Assembly: GCA_963698735.1 (NCBI GenBank)
Contig: CAVOSA010000019.1
Location: forward strand, 319,838-383,837
Direction: 5' to 3'
Length of the DNA: 64,000 nucleotides
DNA from: RPQJ01 sp963698735
GTDB lineage: Bacteria > Pseudomonadota > Gammaproteobacteria > Steroidobacterales > Steroidobacteraceae
Shown piece after piece: positions 53,176-62,737 of the stretch. Position 1 is the first letter of the stretch, and each line of letters opens with the position of its first letter. Both the position numbers and the translations under genes were made by a program. The notes under the pieces are model-generated. The model was not told where the DNA came from, searched no databases, and saw nothing but the letters and a program-made list of their open reading frames with translations.

Positions 53176-53799
53176 ATGAGCACTTTGAACTTAACACGCG
53201 TTCCGTTCATGGCTACCCTGGTTGCCGCGGCGGCGCTTGCGGCCGGCTGCGCCAGCGGCCCGGACGTCCGCGGCGACTATGACCGTGCAGCGGACTTCGG
53301 CAAGTACCGCACCTACAACTTCCTGTCCGTGACGGATGGAAATCCCGCCGAGTTCCAGTCGATCGGCCAGCAGATGATGCAGCAGGCAGCGTCGCGCGAG
53401 ATGGAAGCACGCGGCTACACCAAGTCCGACAACCCCGACCTGGTCATCAACTTCAAGGGCAAGCTCGAGGAGAAGACCGACATCCAGTCGACGCCGGCGC
53501 CGTACTACGGGCCGACGTGGGGGTACCGCGGCTGGGGTGGTGCGCCTTACGGCGCGTACGGCTATGGCGGCGGCACCGAAGTCACGACGCGCCGCTACAA
53601 CGTCGGTACGCTGGTCATGGACATCATCGACCGCGAGCAGCGCCAGGCCGTGTTCCAGGGCGGCCTGGAGGACGTGGTCACGTCGAAGATGATGCAGGAC
53701 CGACAGGGCACCATCAACAATGCCGTCGCTGAAATCTTCGCCAAGTACCCGTTCGTCGCCGGCCAGGCGACGCCCGTCGCACCGGTCGAGAAGAAGTAG
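53176..53799 (+). CDS. DUF4136-family lipoprotein
   Basis: The 207-residue protein has a lipoprotein signal (LVAAAALAAGC) and the DUF4136 pattern YDRAADFGKYRTYNF, ASREMEARGYTKSDNPDLVINFKGK, VGTLVMDIIDREQRQAVFQGGLEDVV and TINNAVAEIFAKYPF. A Tyr/Gly-rich loop (YYGPTWGYRGWGGAPYGAYGYGGG) is inserted in the middle. It is probably attached to the outer membrane; the family function is unknown. It follows the tandem pair after 18 bp and is closed by a terminator. Confidence 0.9.
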   Translation: MSTLNLTRVPFMATLVAAAALAAGCASGPDVRGDYDRAADFGKYRTYNFLSVTDGNPAEFQSIGQQMMQQAASREMEARGYTKSDNPDLVINFKGKLEEKTDIQSTPAPYYGPTWGYRGWGGAPYGAYGYGGGTEVTTRRYNVGTLVMDIIDREQRQAVFQGGLEDVVTSKMMQDRQGTINNAVAEIFAKYPFVAGQATPVAPVEKK

Positions 53800-53826
53800 C
53801 CCCTCCCTGCGGTACGCAGGGTGAAG

Positions 53827-53857
53827 AAACGCCGGGCCCGCAAGGTCCCGGCGTTTT
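53827..53857 (+). terminator. Rho-independent terminator after the DUF4136 operon
   Basis: AAACGCCGGG-(10-base loop)-CCCGGCGTTT forms a 10-bp stem running into TTTT. A second small hairpin, CCCTGCG-GTA-CGCAGGG (53805-53821), lies directly upstream. Both fall between the lipoprotein stop and the mutS start, so mutS needs its own promoter or read-through. Confidence 0.85.
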
Positions 53858-53884
53858 CATTCCTGCCAGCGATCGAGGCTCCGA

Positions 53885-56455
53885 TTGACCGATACGAGCG
53901 CGAAACCGCCCCAGACCCCGGTCATGACCCAGTACCTGCGCATCAAGGCGCAGTACCCGGACGTGCTCCTGTTCTACCGGATGGGGGACTTCTACGAGCT
54001 GTTCTTCGAGGATGCGCGCAAGGCCTCGCGCCTGCTCGACATCACCTTGACGGCACGCGGCACGTCCGGCGGCGAGCCGATTCCGATGGCGGGCGTACCG
54101 GTTCAGACCCTCGACAACTACCTTGCCCGTGCGGTGCGCAAGGGCGAGTCGGTCGCCATCTGCGAGCAGATCGGGGATCCCGCCAAGTCCAAGGGCCCGG
54201 TCGAACGCCAGGTCGTGCGGGTCGTCACTCCAGGCACCGTCACCGACGACGCGTTGCTGGACGAGCGGCGTGACACACTGCTGGCGGCCATCTGCCCCGG
54301 CGCCGACGGCTTCGGACTGGCGTGGCTCGAACTCTCGAGCGGCCGCTTCCATGCGTTGCAGGCTGCGGGCGAAGAAGCACTGTCAGCCGAACTCGAACGC
54401 CTGCGCCCAGCCGAATTGCTGGTTCCAGAAAGCGCTCTTGAACGACTGCAGGGCCGCACCGACATCTCCGTGCGCCAGCGTCCACCGTGGCACTTTGATG
54501 CCGCGAGCGCGGAGCGCCTGCTGTGCGAGCAGTTCGGAACACGCGACCTTGCGGGCTTTGGCCTCGAGGGCCAGGCGCTCGCCATCGGTGCCGCCGGCTG
54601 CCTGCTCAACTACGTGCGCGAAACGCAGAAGTCCGCCCTGCCCCACTTGCGCGGTATCCGCACCGAACTGCGCGAGGACGCTTTGCTGCTCGACGCAGCC
54701 ACGCGCCGCAACCTCGAACTCGACAGCAGCCTGTCCGGCCGCACCGACAGCACGCTGATCGGGGTGCTCGACCGCACCGCAACCGCGATGGGTGGCCGCG
54801 AGTTGCGGCGCTGGATCCAGCGACCGTTGCGCGGCGTCGAACCACGCGCGCTGCGCCTGCAAGCCATCGAGACGCTGATCGATACTGGACTGCACACCAC
54901 GCTGCACGCCCTGCTGCGCCGTGTCGGCGACATCGAGCGCATCCTCGCCCGCGTTGCGCTGCGCTCCGCAAGGCCACGCGACCTGTCGCAATTGCGCGCG
55001 GCGCTTGGCTGCCTGCCCGAACTGCAGGCACTGCTCACGGCACTGGATGCGCCGCTGCTGCAGCGACTTGCCGCAGGCGTTGGCACGCATCCGGCCATTC
55101 ACGCGCACCTGGCCAAGGCGCTGGTCGAGACTCCGCCTGCGCTGCTGCGTGAAGGCGGCGTTTTCGCGACCGGCTTCGATGCCGACCTCGACGAACTGCG
55201 CCGCATCAGCGAGCACAGCGACGAAGCGCTGCTCGACCTCGAAGCCCGCGAACGCGAACGCACCGGCTTCCAGAACCTGCGTTTCGGCTACAACCGCGTG
55301 CAGGGCTACTTCATCGAAGTGAGCCGCAGCCAGGCTGATCGCGTGCCGGCGGACTGGGTGCGGCGACAGACGGTCAAGAACGCCGAACGCTACATCACGA
55401 GCGAACTGAAGTCGTTCGAAGACAAAGTGCTGGGTGCGCGCGACCGGGCGATGGCCCGCGAGCGCGAGCTCTACGAGGGTCTCCTCGATACGCTCATCGA
55501 CACATTGCCAGCCTTGCAGTCGACCGCGGGCGCGCTTGCGGCACTGGACGTGCTGGGCAACCTCGCCGAGCGCGCGATCACACTGCGGCTGACGCGTCCC
55601 GAACTCTGCGACGACTCGCGCATCGACATCCGGGGCGGCCGGCACCTCGTGGTCGAACAGCACATCGACGGACCCTTCGTGCCGAACGACCTCGACCTGC
55701 GCGACGGCCGCCGCATGCTGATCGTCACGGGCCCCAACATGGGCGGAAAGTCCACGTACATGCGGCAGGCAGCGCTGATCGTGATCCTGGCGGGCATCGG
55801 CAGTTACGTGCCCGCGGAGTCCGCGCGCATCGGCCCGGTGGACCGAGTCTTTACGCGCATCGGCGCAGCCGACGACCTCGCGGGCGGCCGCTCGACCTTC
55901 ATGGTCGAAATGACGGAAGCGGCGAACATCCTCAACAACGCGACCCGCGAAAGCCTGGTGCTCATGGACGAGATCGGCCGCGGCACCAGCACGTTCGACG
56001 GCCTCTCGCTGGCATGGGCCTGCGCCCGGCACCTCGGGCGCGAAATCGGCGCGTTCACGCTGTTCGCCACGCACTACTTCGAACTGACGGCACTCGCGGA
56101 CGAACTGCCCGCCTGCGCCAACGTCCACCTCGACGCCACTGAGCACGGCGACCAACTCGTCTTCCTGCATTCGGTGAAGGAAGGCCCGGCCAACCAGAGC
56201 TACGGACTGCAGGTCGCGCGCCTGGCGGGCGTGCCGAAGACGGTCATCGGCGAAGCCCGCCGGTACCTGCAGGAACTGGAGCGGCGCGAACACGCGACGA
56301 AGCCACCGACCCCGCAGCAGCAATTGGACCTTGCCCCGGCCCGCGATACTGCGGAGGTCGCGGCTCTCGAGGCACTGGCCGGGGTCGACCCCGATTCGCT
56401 GAGCCCCCGCGAGGCACTGGACCTGCTCTTCAAGCTCAAGGCACAGCTAAGGTAG
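53885..56455 (+). CDS. mutS: DNA mismatch repair protein MutS
   Basis: The 856-residue protein has the mismatch-contacting motif YRMGDFYELF (Phe-x-Glu), connector and lever domains, ATPase P-loop TGPNMGGKSTYMRQ, Walker B LVLMDEIGRGTSTFDG and a C-terminal DUF helix region. It recognises base mismatches and small loops and recruits MutL. The start is TTG 53885 with GAGG six bases upstream, because the ten or so residues before PVMTQYLRIKAQYP align with the usual MutS N terminus; ATG 53924 would cut into it. The TTG may keep expression low. Confidence 0.97.
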   Translation: MTDTSAKPPQTPVMTQYLRIKAQYPDVLLFYRMGDFYELFFEDARKASRLLDITLTARGTSGGEPIPMAGVPVQTLDNYLARAVRKGESVAICEQIGDPAKSKGPVERQVVRVVTPGTVTDDALLDERRDTLLAAICPGADGFGLAWLELSSGRFHALQAAGEEALSAELERLRPAELLVPESALERLQGRTDISVRQRPPWHFDAASAERLLCEQFGTRDLAGFGLEGQALAIGAAGCLLNYVRETQKSALPHLRGIRTELREDALLLDAATRRNLELDSSLSGRTDSTLIGVLDRTATAMGGRELRRWIQRPLRGVEPRALRLQAIETLIDTGLHTTLHALLRRVGDIERILARVALRSARPRDLSQLRAALGCLPELQALLTALDAPLLQRLAAGVGTHPAIHAHLAKALVETPPALLREGGVFATGFDADLDELRRISEHSDEALLDLEARERERTGFQNLRFGYNRVQGYFIEVSRSQADRVPADWVRRQTVKNAERYITSELKSFEDKVLGARDRAMARERELYEGLLDTLIDTLPALQSTAGALAALDVLGNLAERAITLRLTRPELCDDSRIDIRGGRHLVVEQHIDGPFVPNDLDLRDGRRMLIVTGPNMGGKSTYMRQAALIVILAGIGSYVPAESARIGPVDRVFTRIGAADDLAGGRSTFMVEMTEAANILNNATRESLVLMDEIGRGTSTFDGLSLAWACARHLGREIGAFTLFATHYFELTALADELPACANVHLDATEHGDQLVFLHSVKEGPANQSYGLQVARLAGVPKTVIGEARRYLQELERREHATKPPTPQQQLDLAPARDTAEVAALEALAGVDPDSLSPREALDLLFKLKAQLR

Positions 56456-56586
56456 AAACTGCGTTCCCAGCGATGCTGCCTGGTGCCTGGGCTTTCAATT
56501 TGAACTGTCCCGGTGACCTTCAACGCCAAGTACCGGATGCCTCGAACGGAGGCTAAACTTCCGGTTCTTCCAAGGGAGTCTGGTGC

Positions 56587-57792
56587 GTGAGAATAACAAT
56601 GGCCCGTCCCCGGCTCCTGTTCGCTGCCTCGTGCGTCGCCGCGCTGCTGCTTGCGAACGCAGGCTGCATGAAGAAGCCGCCGGCTGCGCCCCCCGCCGCG
56701 CCTGTCGAAGTAAAGGTGGTCACTGTCGAGGCGAGCCCGACGGTGATGTATGCCGACAAGGTCGGCGAAGTGAAGGGCTCGCAGGAAGTCGACATCCGTT
56801 CGATGGTCTCGGGCATCCTGCTCAAGAAGCACTTCGACGACGGCACCATGGTCGACAAGGGGCAGTTGCTGTACTCCGTCGACCCGCGCGAGTTCCTCGC
56901 GCAAGTGGCCAATGCAGAGGCGCAGGTGGCGTCAGCCGAAGCGAACCTCTCCCGCTCCCGCCAGGACGTGGAACGGTACCGGCCACTGCTGGCCGACGAA
57001 GCGATCGCCCGGCAGGTCTACGACAATGCCGTGGCCGCGGCTCGCCAGGCCGAGGCACAGGTGACGGCAAGCCGCGCCGCGCTCGACCAGACGCGACTCG
57101 GCGTCGAGTACGCGCAGATTCGCGCCCCCCTGACCGGCCGCATTGGCGCGGTCCAGATCTTCCCGGGCGACCTCGTCACGGCCGGCCAGACGCTGCTCGG
57201 CACCATTTCCAGCGACGACCCGGCCTGGGTCTATTTCCAGATCAGCGAAACGGAAATGCTCGCGTTCGCCAAGCGTCACGGCACGGCCGACCCACCGGCC
57301 GACGACCCGGCGCGGATCGTGAAGCTGATGCTGAGCGACGGCTCCGACTATCCGCAGACCGGTCTGATCAACTTCGGCGACCGGGCACTCGACCCGACGA
57401 CCGGCACGTTGAAGATCCGTGCCGAGTTCCCGAACCCACAGCACAGCCTGATTCCCGGCATGTTCGTGCGTGTGCGCGCCACGACGGGGCAGCCGGTCAA
57501 TGCGCTGGTCGTGCCGGATCGTGCCGTGCAGGAGCAACTCGGCAAGTACTTCCTCACCGTGGTCGGCGCGGAGGACAAGGCCGAGCTGCGGCCGGTCACA
57601 CTGGGTCCGCGCTTCGGCAACCGCCAGGTCATCAACTCCGGGATTGAGTCCGGCGCTCGCGTCGTGGTGGAGGGACTGCAGAAGGCGCGGCCCGGCTCGC
57701 CACTGAAAGTCGTCGCGGTGACGCTCGAGGAATTCGACCGCCCTGCGGCGACGAACGCGGAATCCGCCGCCCCGGCCACCGCGGCGCACTGA
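56587..57792 (+). CDS. RND efflux periplasmic adaptor (AcrA/MexA-type)
   Basis: The 401-residue adaptor has a lipoprotein-type signal ending LLLANAGC. The lipoyl half GSQEVDIRSMVSGILLKKHFDDGTMVDKGQLLYSVDP and coiled-coil hairpin (FLAQVANAEAQVASAEANLSR) come next. The second lipoyl half IRAPLTGRIGAVQIFPGDLV, a beta-barrel and a membrane-proximal domain complete it. It anchors in the inner membrane by its lipid and couples the RND pump to the outer-membrane channel. The start is GTG 56587 with AAGGGAG at eight bases. The pump gene follows after 10 bp. Confidence 0.95.
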   Translation: MRITMARPRLLFAASCVAALLLANAGCMKKPPAAPPAAPVEVKVVTVEASPTVMYADKVGEVKGSQEVDIRSMVSGILLKKHFDDGTMVDKGQLLYSVDPREFLAQVANAEAQVASAEANLSRSRQDVERYRPLLADEAIARQVYDNAVAAARQAEAQVTASRAALDQTRLGVEYAQIRAPLTGRIGAVQIFPGDLVTAGQTLLGTISSDDPAWVYFQISETEMLAFAKRHGTADPPADDPARIVKLMLSDGSDYPQTGLINFGDRALDPTTGTLKIRAEFPNPQHSLIPGMFVRVRATTGQPVNALVVPDRAVQEQLGKYFLTVVGAEDKAELRPVTLGPRFGNRQVINSGIESGARVVVEGLQKARPGSPLKVVAVTLEEFDRPAATNAESAAPATAAH

Positions 57793-57802
57793 GCAGTCCC
57801 GC

Positions 57803-60800
57803 ATGTCACGTTTTTTCATCGATCGCCCGGTCTTCGCGATCGTCATCTCGCTGTTCCTGCTGCTCATCGGCACGCTGTCGCTGATCGGCCTGCCGATCGG
57901 CGAATTCCCCAACATCGCCCTGCCCACGGTGCAGGTGAACGGCTTCTACCTCGGCGCCAGCTCGGACGTCGTCGAGGAGTCCGTCAGCGCGCCCATCGAC
58001 CAGCAGATCAACGGCGCCACCGACATGCTGTACATCAGCTCGGTGAGCGGCGACGACGGCAGCTCGTCGATTGCGGTGACGTTCGAACTCGAGCGTGATC
58101 CCGACCTGGCCGCAGTCGAAGTGCAGAACCGGGTGGCACAGGCCAACTCGCAACTGCCGTCGGAGGTGATCAACGCCGGCGTCACCGTGCGCAAGCAGTC
58201 GCCCGACACCCTGCTGTACTTCGCGATCTTTTCCCCGGACGGCACGTACGACCCGCTCTTCATCAGCAACTACGGCTACGTCTACATCGTCGACGAACTG
58301 AAGCGCGTCAAGGGCGTGGGCGACGTCAAGGTCTTCGGCTCGGACTTCGGCATGCGCATCTGGCTGCGGCCCGACCGCATGGCCTCGCTCGGCATCACCG
58401 CGAGCGACGTGGCAGGCGCGATTCGCGAACAGAACGTCCAGGTGCCGGCGGGACAGGTTGGCCAGCCGCCGGCGACACGGGGCCAGAGCTACCAGTACTC
58501 GCTGCGCGTGAAGGGCCGGCTGGTCAAGGCAGACGAGTTCGCCGATATCATCGTCGGCTCGAAGCCGGATGGGTCGTTCATCCGGATCAGGGACATCGGG
58601 CGGGTCGAACTCGGCGCGCGCAGCTACAGCAACGTCTCGACGATCGACGGCAAGCCCGCCGCGCTCGTGTCCGTGTCGCTGGTCCCCGGCGCCAACGCCC
58701 TGGAGACGGCCGGCCTGCTGAAGTCGCAGATCACCCGCCTCGCCGGCGAGTTCCCGGAGGGCCTCGACTACAAGATCGTCTACGACACCTCCGAGTTCGT
58801 CGAAGCGTCGGTCGAAGAAGTCATCCATACCTTCATCGAGGCGTTGATCCTCGTGCTGATCGTCGTGTTCCTGTTCCTGCAGAACTGGCGCACCACGCTG
58901 ATCCCGATGCTGGCCGTACCGGTGTCGCTGCTCGCGACGTTCGCGGCGTTCCAACTGCTGGGATTCACGATCAACACGCTGTCGTTGTTCGGCATGGTGC
59001 TCGCGATCGGCATCGTGGTCGACGACGCGATCGTCGTGGTCGAGGCCGTCGAGCACAAGATGCGCTCCGGCCTCGCCGTGCGCGAAGCGACGATCGAGGC
59101 GATGGAGGAAGTGCAGGGGCCGGTGATGGCCATCGCGCTGATCCTCGCCGCCGTGTTCGTGCCGATGGGGTTCATCCCCGGCGTCACCGGGCAGCTCTAC
59201 AAGCAGTTCGCCGTGACGGTCGCCGTGTCGACCATGTTCTCGGCCGTCGTCGCCATCACGCTGACGCCGACACTCTGCATCCTGCTGATGAAGCCGCACG
59301 AGGAAAGCAATAGCCTGCTCGCCCGGTTCTTCAAGGCCTTCAACTCCGGGTTCGACCGCGTCAATGCGCGCTACGGTTCCGTCGCGGCGATGCTCGCCCG
59401 GCGCACGCTGCTCGTCATGCTCACGCTGGGCATCGTGATCTTCGTTACCTTCGGGCTGTTCAGGGCAGTGCCGACCGGCTTCGTGCCGGACGAGGACAAG
59501 GGCGCCGTGTTCATGCAGGTGCTGCTGCCCGACGCGGCTTCGCAAGAGCGCACGGACGCCATCCTGGCGCGGGTCGAACCGCTGGCGCGCGCGATCCCGG
59601 GCGTCGACTCGGTGGTCGGCGTATCCGGCTACGACCTGCTTTCCGGGACGGCGGCATCGAACGGCGCGCTGGTCATCGTCAAGCTGAAGCCGTGGGGCGA
59701 GCGCACCACGCCCGAGACCGGCGTGCGGTCGATCCTCATGCAGCTCTACGCGCTCGGCCAGGGGATACCCGAAGCGGTGCTGATGCCGTTCAATCCGCCG
59801 GCCCTGCCCGGTTTCGGCTCGGTGTCGGGCTTCTCGCTGATGCTGCAGGCGAAGTCGAGCCAGCCGCCGCAGGAGCTGGCGCAGGTCGCGCAGGACTTCA
59901 TCGCCGAGGCACAGAAGCGCCCGGAAATCGGCCGCATCAGCACCACGTTCAGCGCCAGCACGCCGAACTACCAGCTGTTCGTCGACCGCGAAAAGGCCAA
60001 GAAGCTCGGCGTGCCGGTGAGCGACGTCTTCGCCACGCTGCAGACGTTCCTCGGCGGGTACCAGGTGAACGACTTCAGCCGCTTCGGCCGCAACTACAAG
60101 GTGACGATGCAGGCCGAGTCGGATTTCCGCCAGGAAGTGACCGACATCGCGCGGCTGTTCGTGCGCAACAAGGATGGCGGCATGGTGCCGCTCGACACGC
60201 TGACGACGTGGCAGCGCAGTTCCGGCGCGCGCTTCATGCAGCGCTACAACCTGTATCGCACGGCCGCGTTCAGCGGCACGCCGGCCCCGGGAGCGAGTTC
60301 CGGCGATGCCATCCGCGCGATCGAGGAAGTTGCCGCCGCGACGCTGCCCGACGGCTATGGCATCGAGTGGTCGGGACAGAGCAAGCAGGAGATCGAGGCG
60401 GGCAATTCCTCGACGATCGTGCTCGGCCTGTCGATCGTCGTCGTCTTCCTGTTCCTCGCGGCGCTGTACGAAAGCTGGGCCGTGCCGTTCGCCGTGCTGC
60501 TCGCCACGCCTTTCGGCCTGATGGGCGCGCTGTTCGCGCTGAAGATGGTAGGCATCCCGTTCAACGTCTACGGCCAGATCGGCTTGGTCACCCTGGTGGG
60601 CCTGTCGGCCAAGAACGCGATCCTCATCGTCGAGTTCGCCAAGATGAACCGCGAGAAGGGCATGCCGATCTTCGAGGCGGCGCTCGATGCGGCGCGCTTG
60701 CGCCTGCGGCCGATCCTCATGACGTCGTTCGCGTTCATCCTCGGCGTGGTGCCGCTGGTGCTCGCAAGCGGCGCGGGCGCGGCCTCGAAGGTTTCGGTCG

Positions 60801-60961
60801 GCATCACGGTGTTCGGCGGCATGATTTTCGCGACGTTCCTCACGACACTCGCTGTGCCTGCCTTCTACGTGCTCATCCAGGGGTTGTCGGAGCGCTTCGG
60901 CGGCGACCTGCCACCCGCAGCCCCACCCGCCACGACCGAAGCCGGAGCGGCTTCCGCATGA
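57803..60961 (+). CDS. RND-family multidrug efflux pump (HAE1)
   Basis: The 1,052-residue protein has twelve membrane helices and two large periplasmic loops. It starts FFIDRPVFAIVISLFLLLIG and includes the helix-4 proton-relay region GIVVDDAIVVVEAVE with the two Asp residues. Porter-domain features and VPTGFVPDEDKG follow in the second half, then LVTLVGLSAKNAILIVEFA. These are hallmarks of the HAE1 family of proton-driven drug and solvent exporters. It forms an operon with its adaptor and outer-membrane channel. The drug range is unknown. Confidence 0.97.
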   Translation: MSRFFIDRPVFAIVISLFLLLIGTLSLIGLPIGEFPNIALPTVQVNGFYLGASSDVVEESVSAPIDQQINGATDMLYISSVSGDDGSSSIAVTFELERDPDLAAVEVQNRVAQANSQLPSEVINAGVTVRKQSPDTLLYFAIFSPDGTYDPLFISNYGYVYIVDELKRVKGVGDVKVFGSDFGMRIWLRPDRMASLGITASDVAGAIREQNVQVPAGQVGQPPATRGQSYQYSLRVKGRLVKADEFADIIVGSKPDGSFIRIRDIGRVELGARSYSNVSTIDGKPAALVSVSLVPGANALETAGLLKSQITRLAGEFPEGLDYKIVYDTSEFVEASVEEVIHTFIEALILVLIVVFLFLQNWRTTLIPMLAVPVSLLATFAAFQLLGFTINTLSLFGMVLAIGIVVDDAIVVVEAVEHKMRSGLAVREATIEAMEEVQGPVMAIALILAAVFVPMGFIPGVTGQLYKQFAVTVAVSTMFSAVVAITLTPTLCILLMKPHEESNSLLARFFKAFNSGFDRVNARYGSVAAMLARRTLLVMLTLGIVIFVTFGLFRAVPTGFVPDEDKGAVFMQVLLPDAASQERTDAILARVEPLARAIPGVDSVVGVSGYDLLSGTAASNGALVIVKLKPWGERTTPETGVRSILMQLYALGQGIPEAVLMPFNPPALPGFGSVSGFSLMLQAKSSQPPQELAQVAQDFIAEAQKRPEIGRISTTFSASTPNYQLFVDREKAKKLGVPVSDVFATLQTFLGGYQVNDFSRFGRNYKVTMQAESDFRQEVTDIARLFVRNKDGGMVPLDTLTTWQRSSGARFMQRYNLYRTAAFSGTPAPGASSGDAIRAIEEVAAATLPDGYGIEWSGQSKQEIEAGNSSTIVLGLSIVVVFLFLAALYESWAVPFAVLLATPFGLMGALFALKMVGIPFNVYGQIGLVTLVGLSAKNAILIVEFAKMNREKGMPIFEAALDAARLRLRPILMTSFAFILGVVPLVLASGAGAASKVSVGITVFGGMIFATFLTTLAVPAFYVLIQGLSERFGGDLPPAAPPATTEAGAASA

Positions 60962-62346
60962 GGCGCCCGGCACGTGTCCTCACTGTGGCCGTGGCGCTCG
61001 CCATCGGCGGTTGCGCGATCGGTCCGGATTTCGAACGCCCGCAACTGCCCACGCCGGTCGAGTACCGCGGCGTGTTGTCCCCGCAGGATGCCACGTCATT
61101 TGCGGACCTGCCCTGGACGGAGGTCTTCAACGATCCGGAGCTGCGCGCCGTCATCGAGACCGCGCTCGCCAACAACCTCGATCTCAAGATCGCGGCGGCG
61201 CGCGTCGAGGAATTCCGAGGCCGCGCCCGCGTGGCCCGTAGCTATCTCGGCCCGAACATCGCACTCGGCGGCAACACCGTGCCCGCGCCCGGAACGCCGG
61301 ACGACAGCAGCTACTCGCTCGGCCTCACGCTCAACTGGGAAATCGACCTGTTCGGCCGCCTGCGCCGCGCCAGCGAGGCCGCCCGCGCGCAGTTGCTGGC
61401 GACGGAGGATTTCCAGTACGGCGTGGTCAACGCCCTGGTCGCGGACGTCGCCACGACGTGGTTCCGGCTGCGCGAGATCGACGAGGAAATCGCGATCATC
61501 AAGCGCACCATCGAGAGCCAGGAAGCGTCGCTGGAACTCGTCCGATCGCTGAAGCGCAACGGCGTCGCTTCTGCAGCGGAAGAAATGCAGGCGCTGTCGC
61601 AGCTGGCCGCCACGCGCGCGCAGTTGCCACAGGCCGAACTCACGCGCGTGCAGACCGAGAACCTGTTGCGCCTGCTGCTCGGCAGCGAGCCCGGCCCGGT
61701 CGCGCGCAGTCCCCAGCCTTTCGGCTTCGCCATCCCGGCGGACATCCCGGTTGGTTTGCCGGCGCAGTTGCTGGCCCGCCGGCCGGACCTGCGCCAACTC
61801 GAGAACGAACTGCACGCGGCGACTGCAAACGTAGGGGTCGCCGAGGCCAACCGCTTCCCGTACCTGTCGATCGGGCTGACGTCGTTCTTCGGTGTGATCA
61901 GTCCGGATCTCGGCAAGCTGCTGAACGGCAACGATCCCGCGCAGGAGCTGTTTTCGGTCGGGCCGTTCGTCAGCATGCCGATCTACCAGTCGGGCTACGG
62001 CACGGGCACCGTCGAAGTGGCGCAGGCACAGCTGAAGCAGTCGGAGCTCGCGTACCGGCGAGGCGTGCTGCAGGCGTATCGCGAGACGGCCGACGCACTC
62101 GTCGTCACCGACAAGACGCGCGGGATCATTTCCGAAACCGTCATCCGCCGCGATGCGGCGCAGCGCCTGCTCGAGCTGCAGAAGAAGCGCTACAAGGCCG
62201 GCGTGTCGAGCTACCTCGAAGTACTCGACGCCCAGCGCCAGCTGTTCGCGTCGGAAATCGACCTCTCCAAGACGCGCCTCACTCGCGTGGTCGGCTACGT
62301 CGATCTGTACCGCGCGCTGGGCGGCGGCTGGACGCCGGCGAAATAG
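60958..62346 (+). CDS. RND outer-membrane channel lipoprotein (OprM/NodT-type)
   Basis: The 462-residue protein has a lipoprotein signal (TVAVALAIGGC) and the NodT/OprM pattern IGPDFERPQLPTP, WTEVFNDPELRAVIETALANNLDL, LTLNWEIDLFGRLRRASEAARAQ, LPAQLLARRPDLRQLENELHAA and YKAGVSSYLEVLDAQRQLF. It forms the trimeric outer-membrane exit duct. Its ATG overlaps the pump stop (ATGA), so the two are translationally coupled. It completes the three-gene RND system. Confidence 0.95.
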   Translation: MRRPARVLTVAVALAIGGCAIGPDFERPQLPTPVEYRGVLSPQDATSFADLPWTEVFNDPELRAVIETALANNLDLKIAAARVEEFRGRARVARSYLGPNIALGGNTVPAPGTPDDSSYSLGLTLNWEIDLFGRLRRASEAARAQLLATEDFQYGVVNALVADVATTWFRLREIDEEIAIIKRTIESQEASLELVRSLKRNGVASAAEEMQALSQLAATRAQLPQAELTRVQTENLLRLLLGSEPGPVARSPQPFGFAIPADIPVGLPAQLLARRPDLRQLENELHAATANVGVAEANRFPYLSIGLTSFFGVISPDLGKLLNGNDPAQELFSVGPFVSMPIYQSGYGTGTVEVAQAQLKQSELAYRRGVLQAYRETADALVVTDKTRGIISETVIRRDAAQRLLELQKKRYKAGVSSYLEVLDAQRQLFASEIDLSKTRLTRVVGYVDLYRALGGGWTPAK

Positions 62347-62737
62347 GGGTTAGTCGGAACGCAGTCGGCGACTGCAGTGGCCCTACGGAATTGGGTTGGG
62401 AAGCGGACGTTCCCGTACTTCCGGGTTCGGCCTATTCTGTTGAAAAACCCGGCTTTTCGACACGAGCGTTTTTTCGTCTGCAGGGTGTCAAGAGCGAGAA
62501 TATCCGGCAACTTTCCGTCGAGCCCAACAGAGACGTTTCAGGTAAGACGAACACTTTCTGGCGGTAGCCCCTCGGCACTTGGCGATCAAATTGCGCCATA
62601 TCGCGGGAGATTTTTCGCCCCTGTGCTGAAACCGAGTTTTTCAACAGAATAGGCCAGAAGCAGTCAGTCAAAGTCCTGATATCACGACCTTGGCCGCACT
62701 GCTTGGCGGGCCTTGTTCCTTCTGCGACAGTGACCGA
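62347..62737. other. Intergenic region carrying the MITE-like element
   Basis: Between the RND operon and rsgA are 391 bp without a supported gene. Most of it is the 227-bp inverted-repeat element described separately. Short frames across it (for example 62377-62652) follow the repeats and look like chance. The rest holds no other signal that I can support. Confidence 0.6.
62429..62655. mobile_element. 227-bp MITE-like element with terminal inverted repeats
   Basis: The left end GGCCTATTCTGTTGAAAAAC and the right end, read on the other strand, are identical over 20 bases and remain similar for about eight more (CCGGCTTTT against TCGGTTTCA). The 227-bp body between them has no transposase frame. 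Long identical inverted ends without a gene are the mark of a miniature inverted-repeat element or a deleted insertion sequence. Internal T-rich tracts near each end might act as hairpin terminators for the flanking genes. No target duplication is clear. Confidence 0.72.

Noticed and set aside
57806..60973. A 1,055-codon open frame on the minus strand across the RND pump gene
   Set aside because: It mirrors the pump gene, is rich in His/Arg/Glu without any domain, and arises because GC-rich codons leave the antisense frame open.
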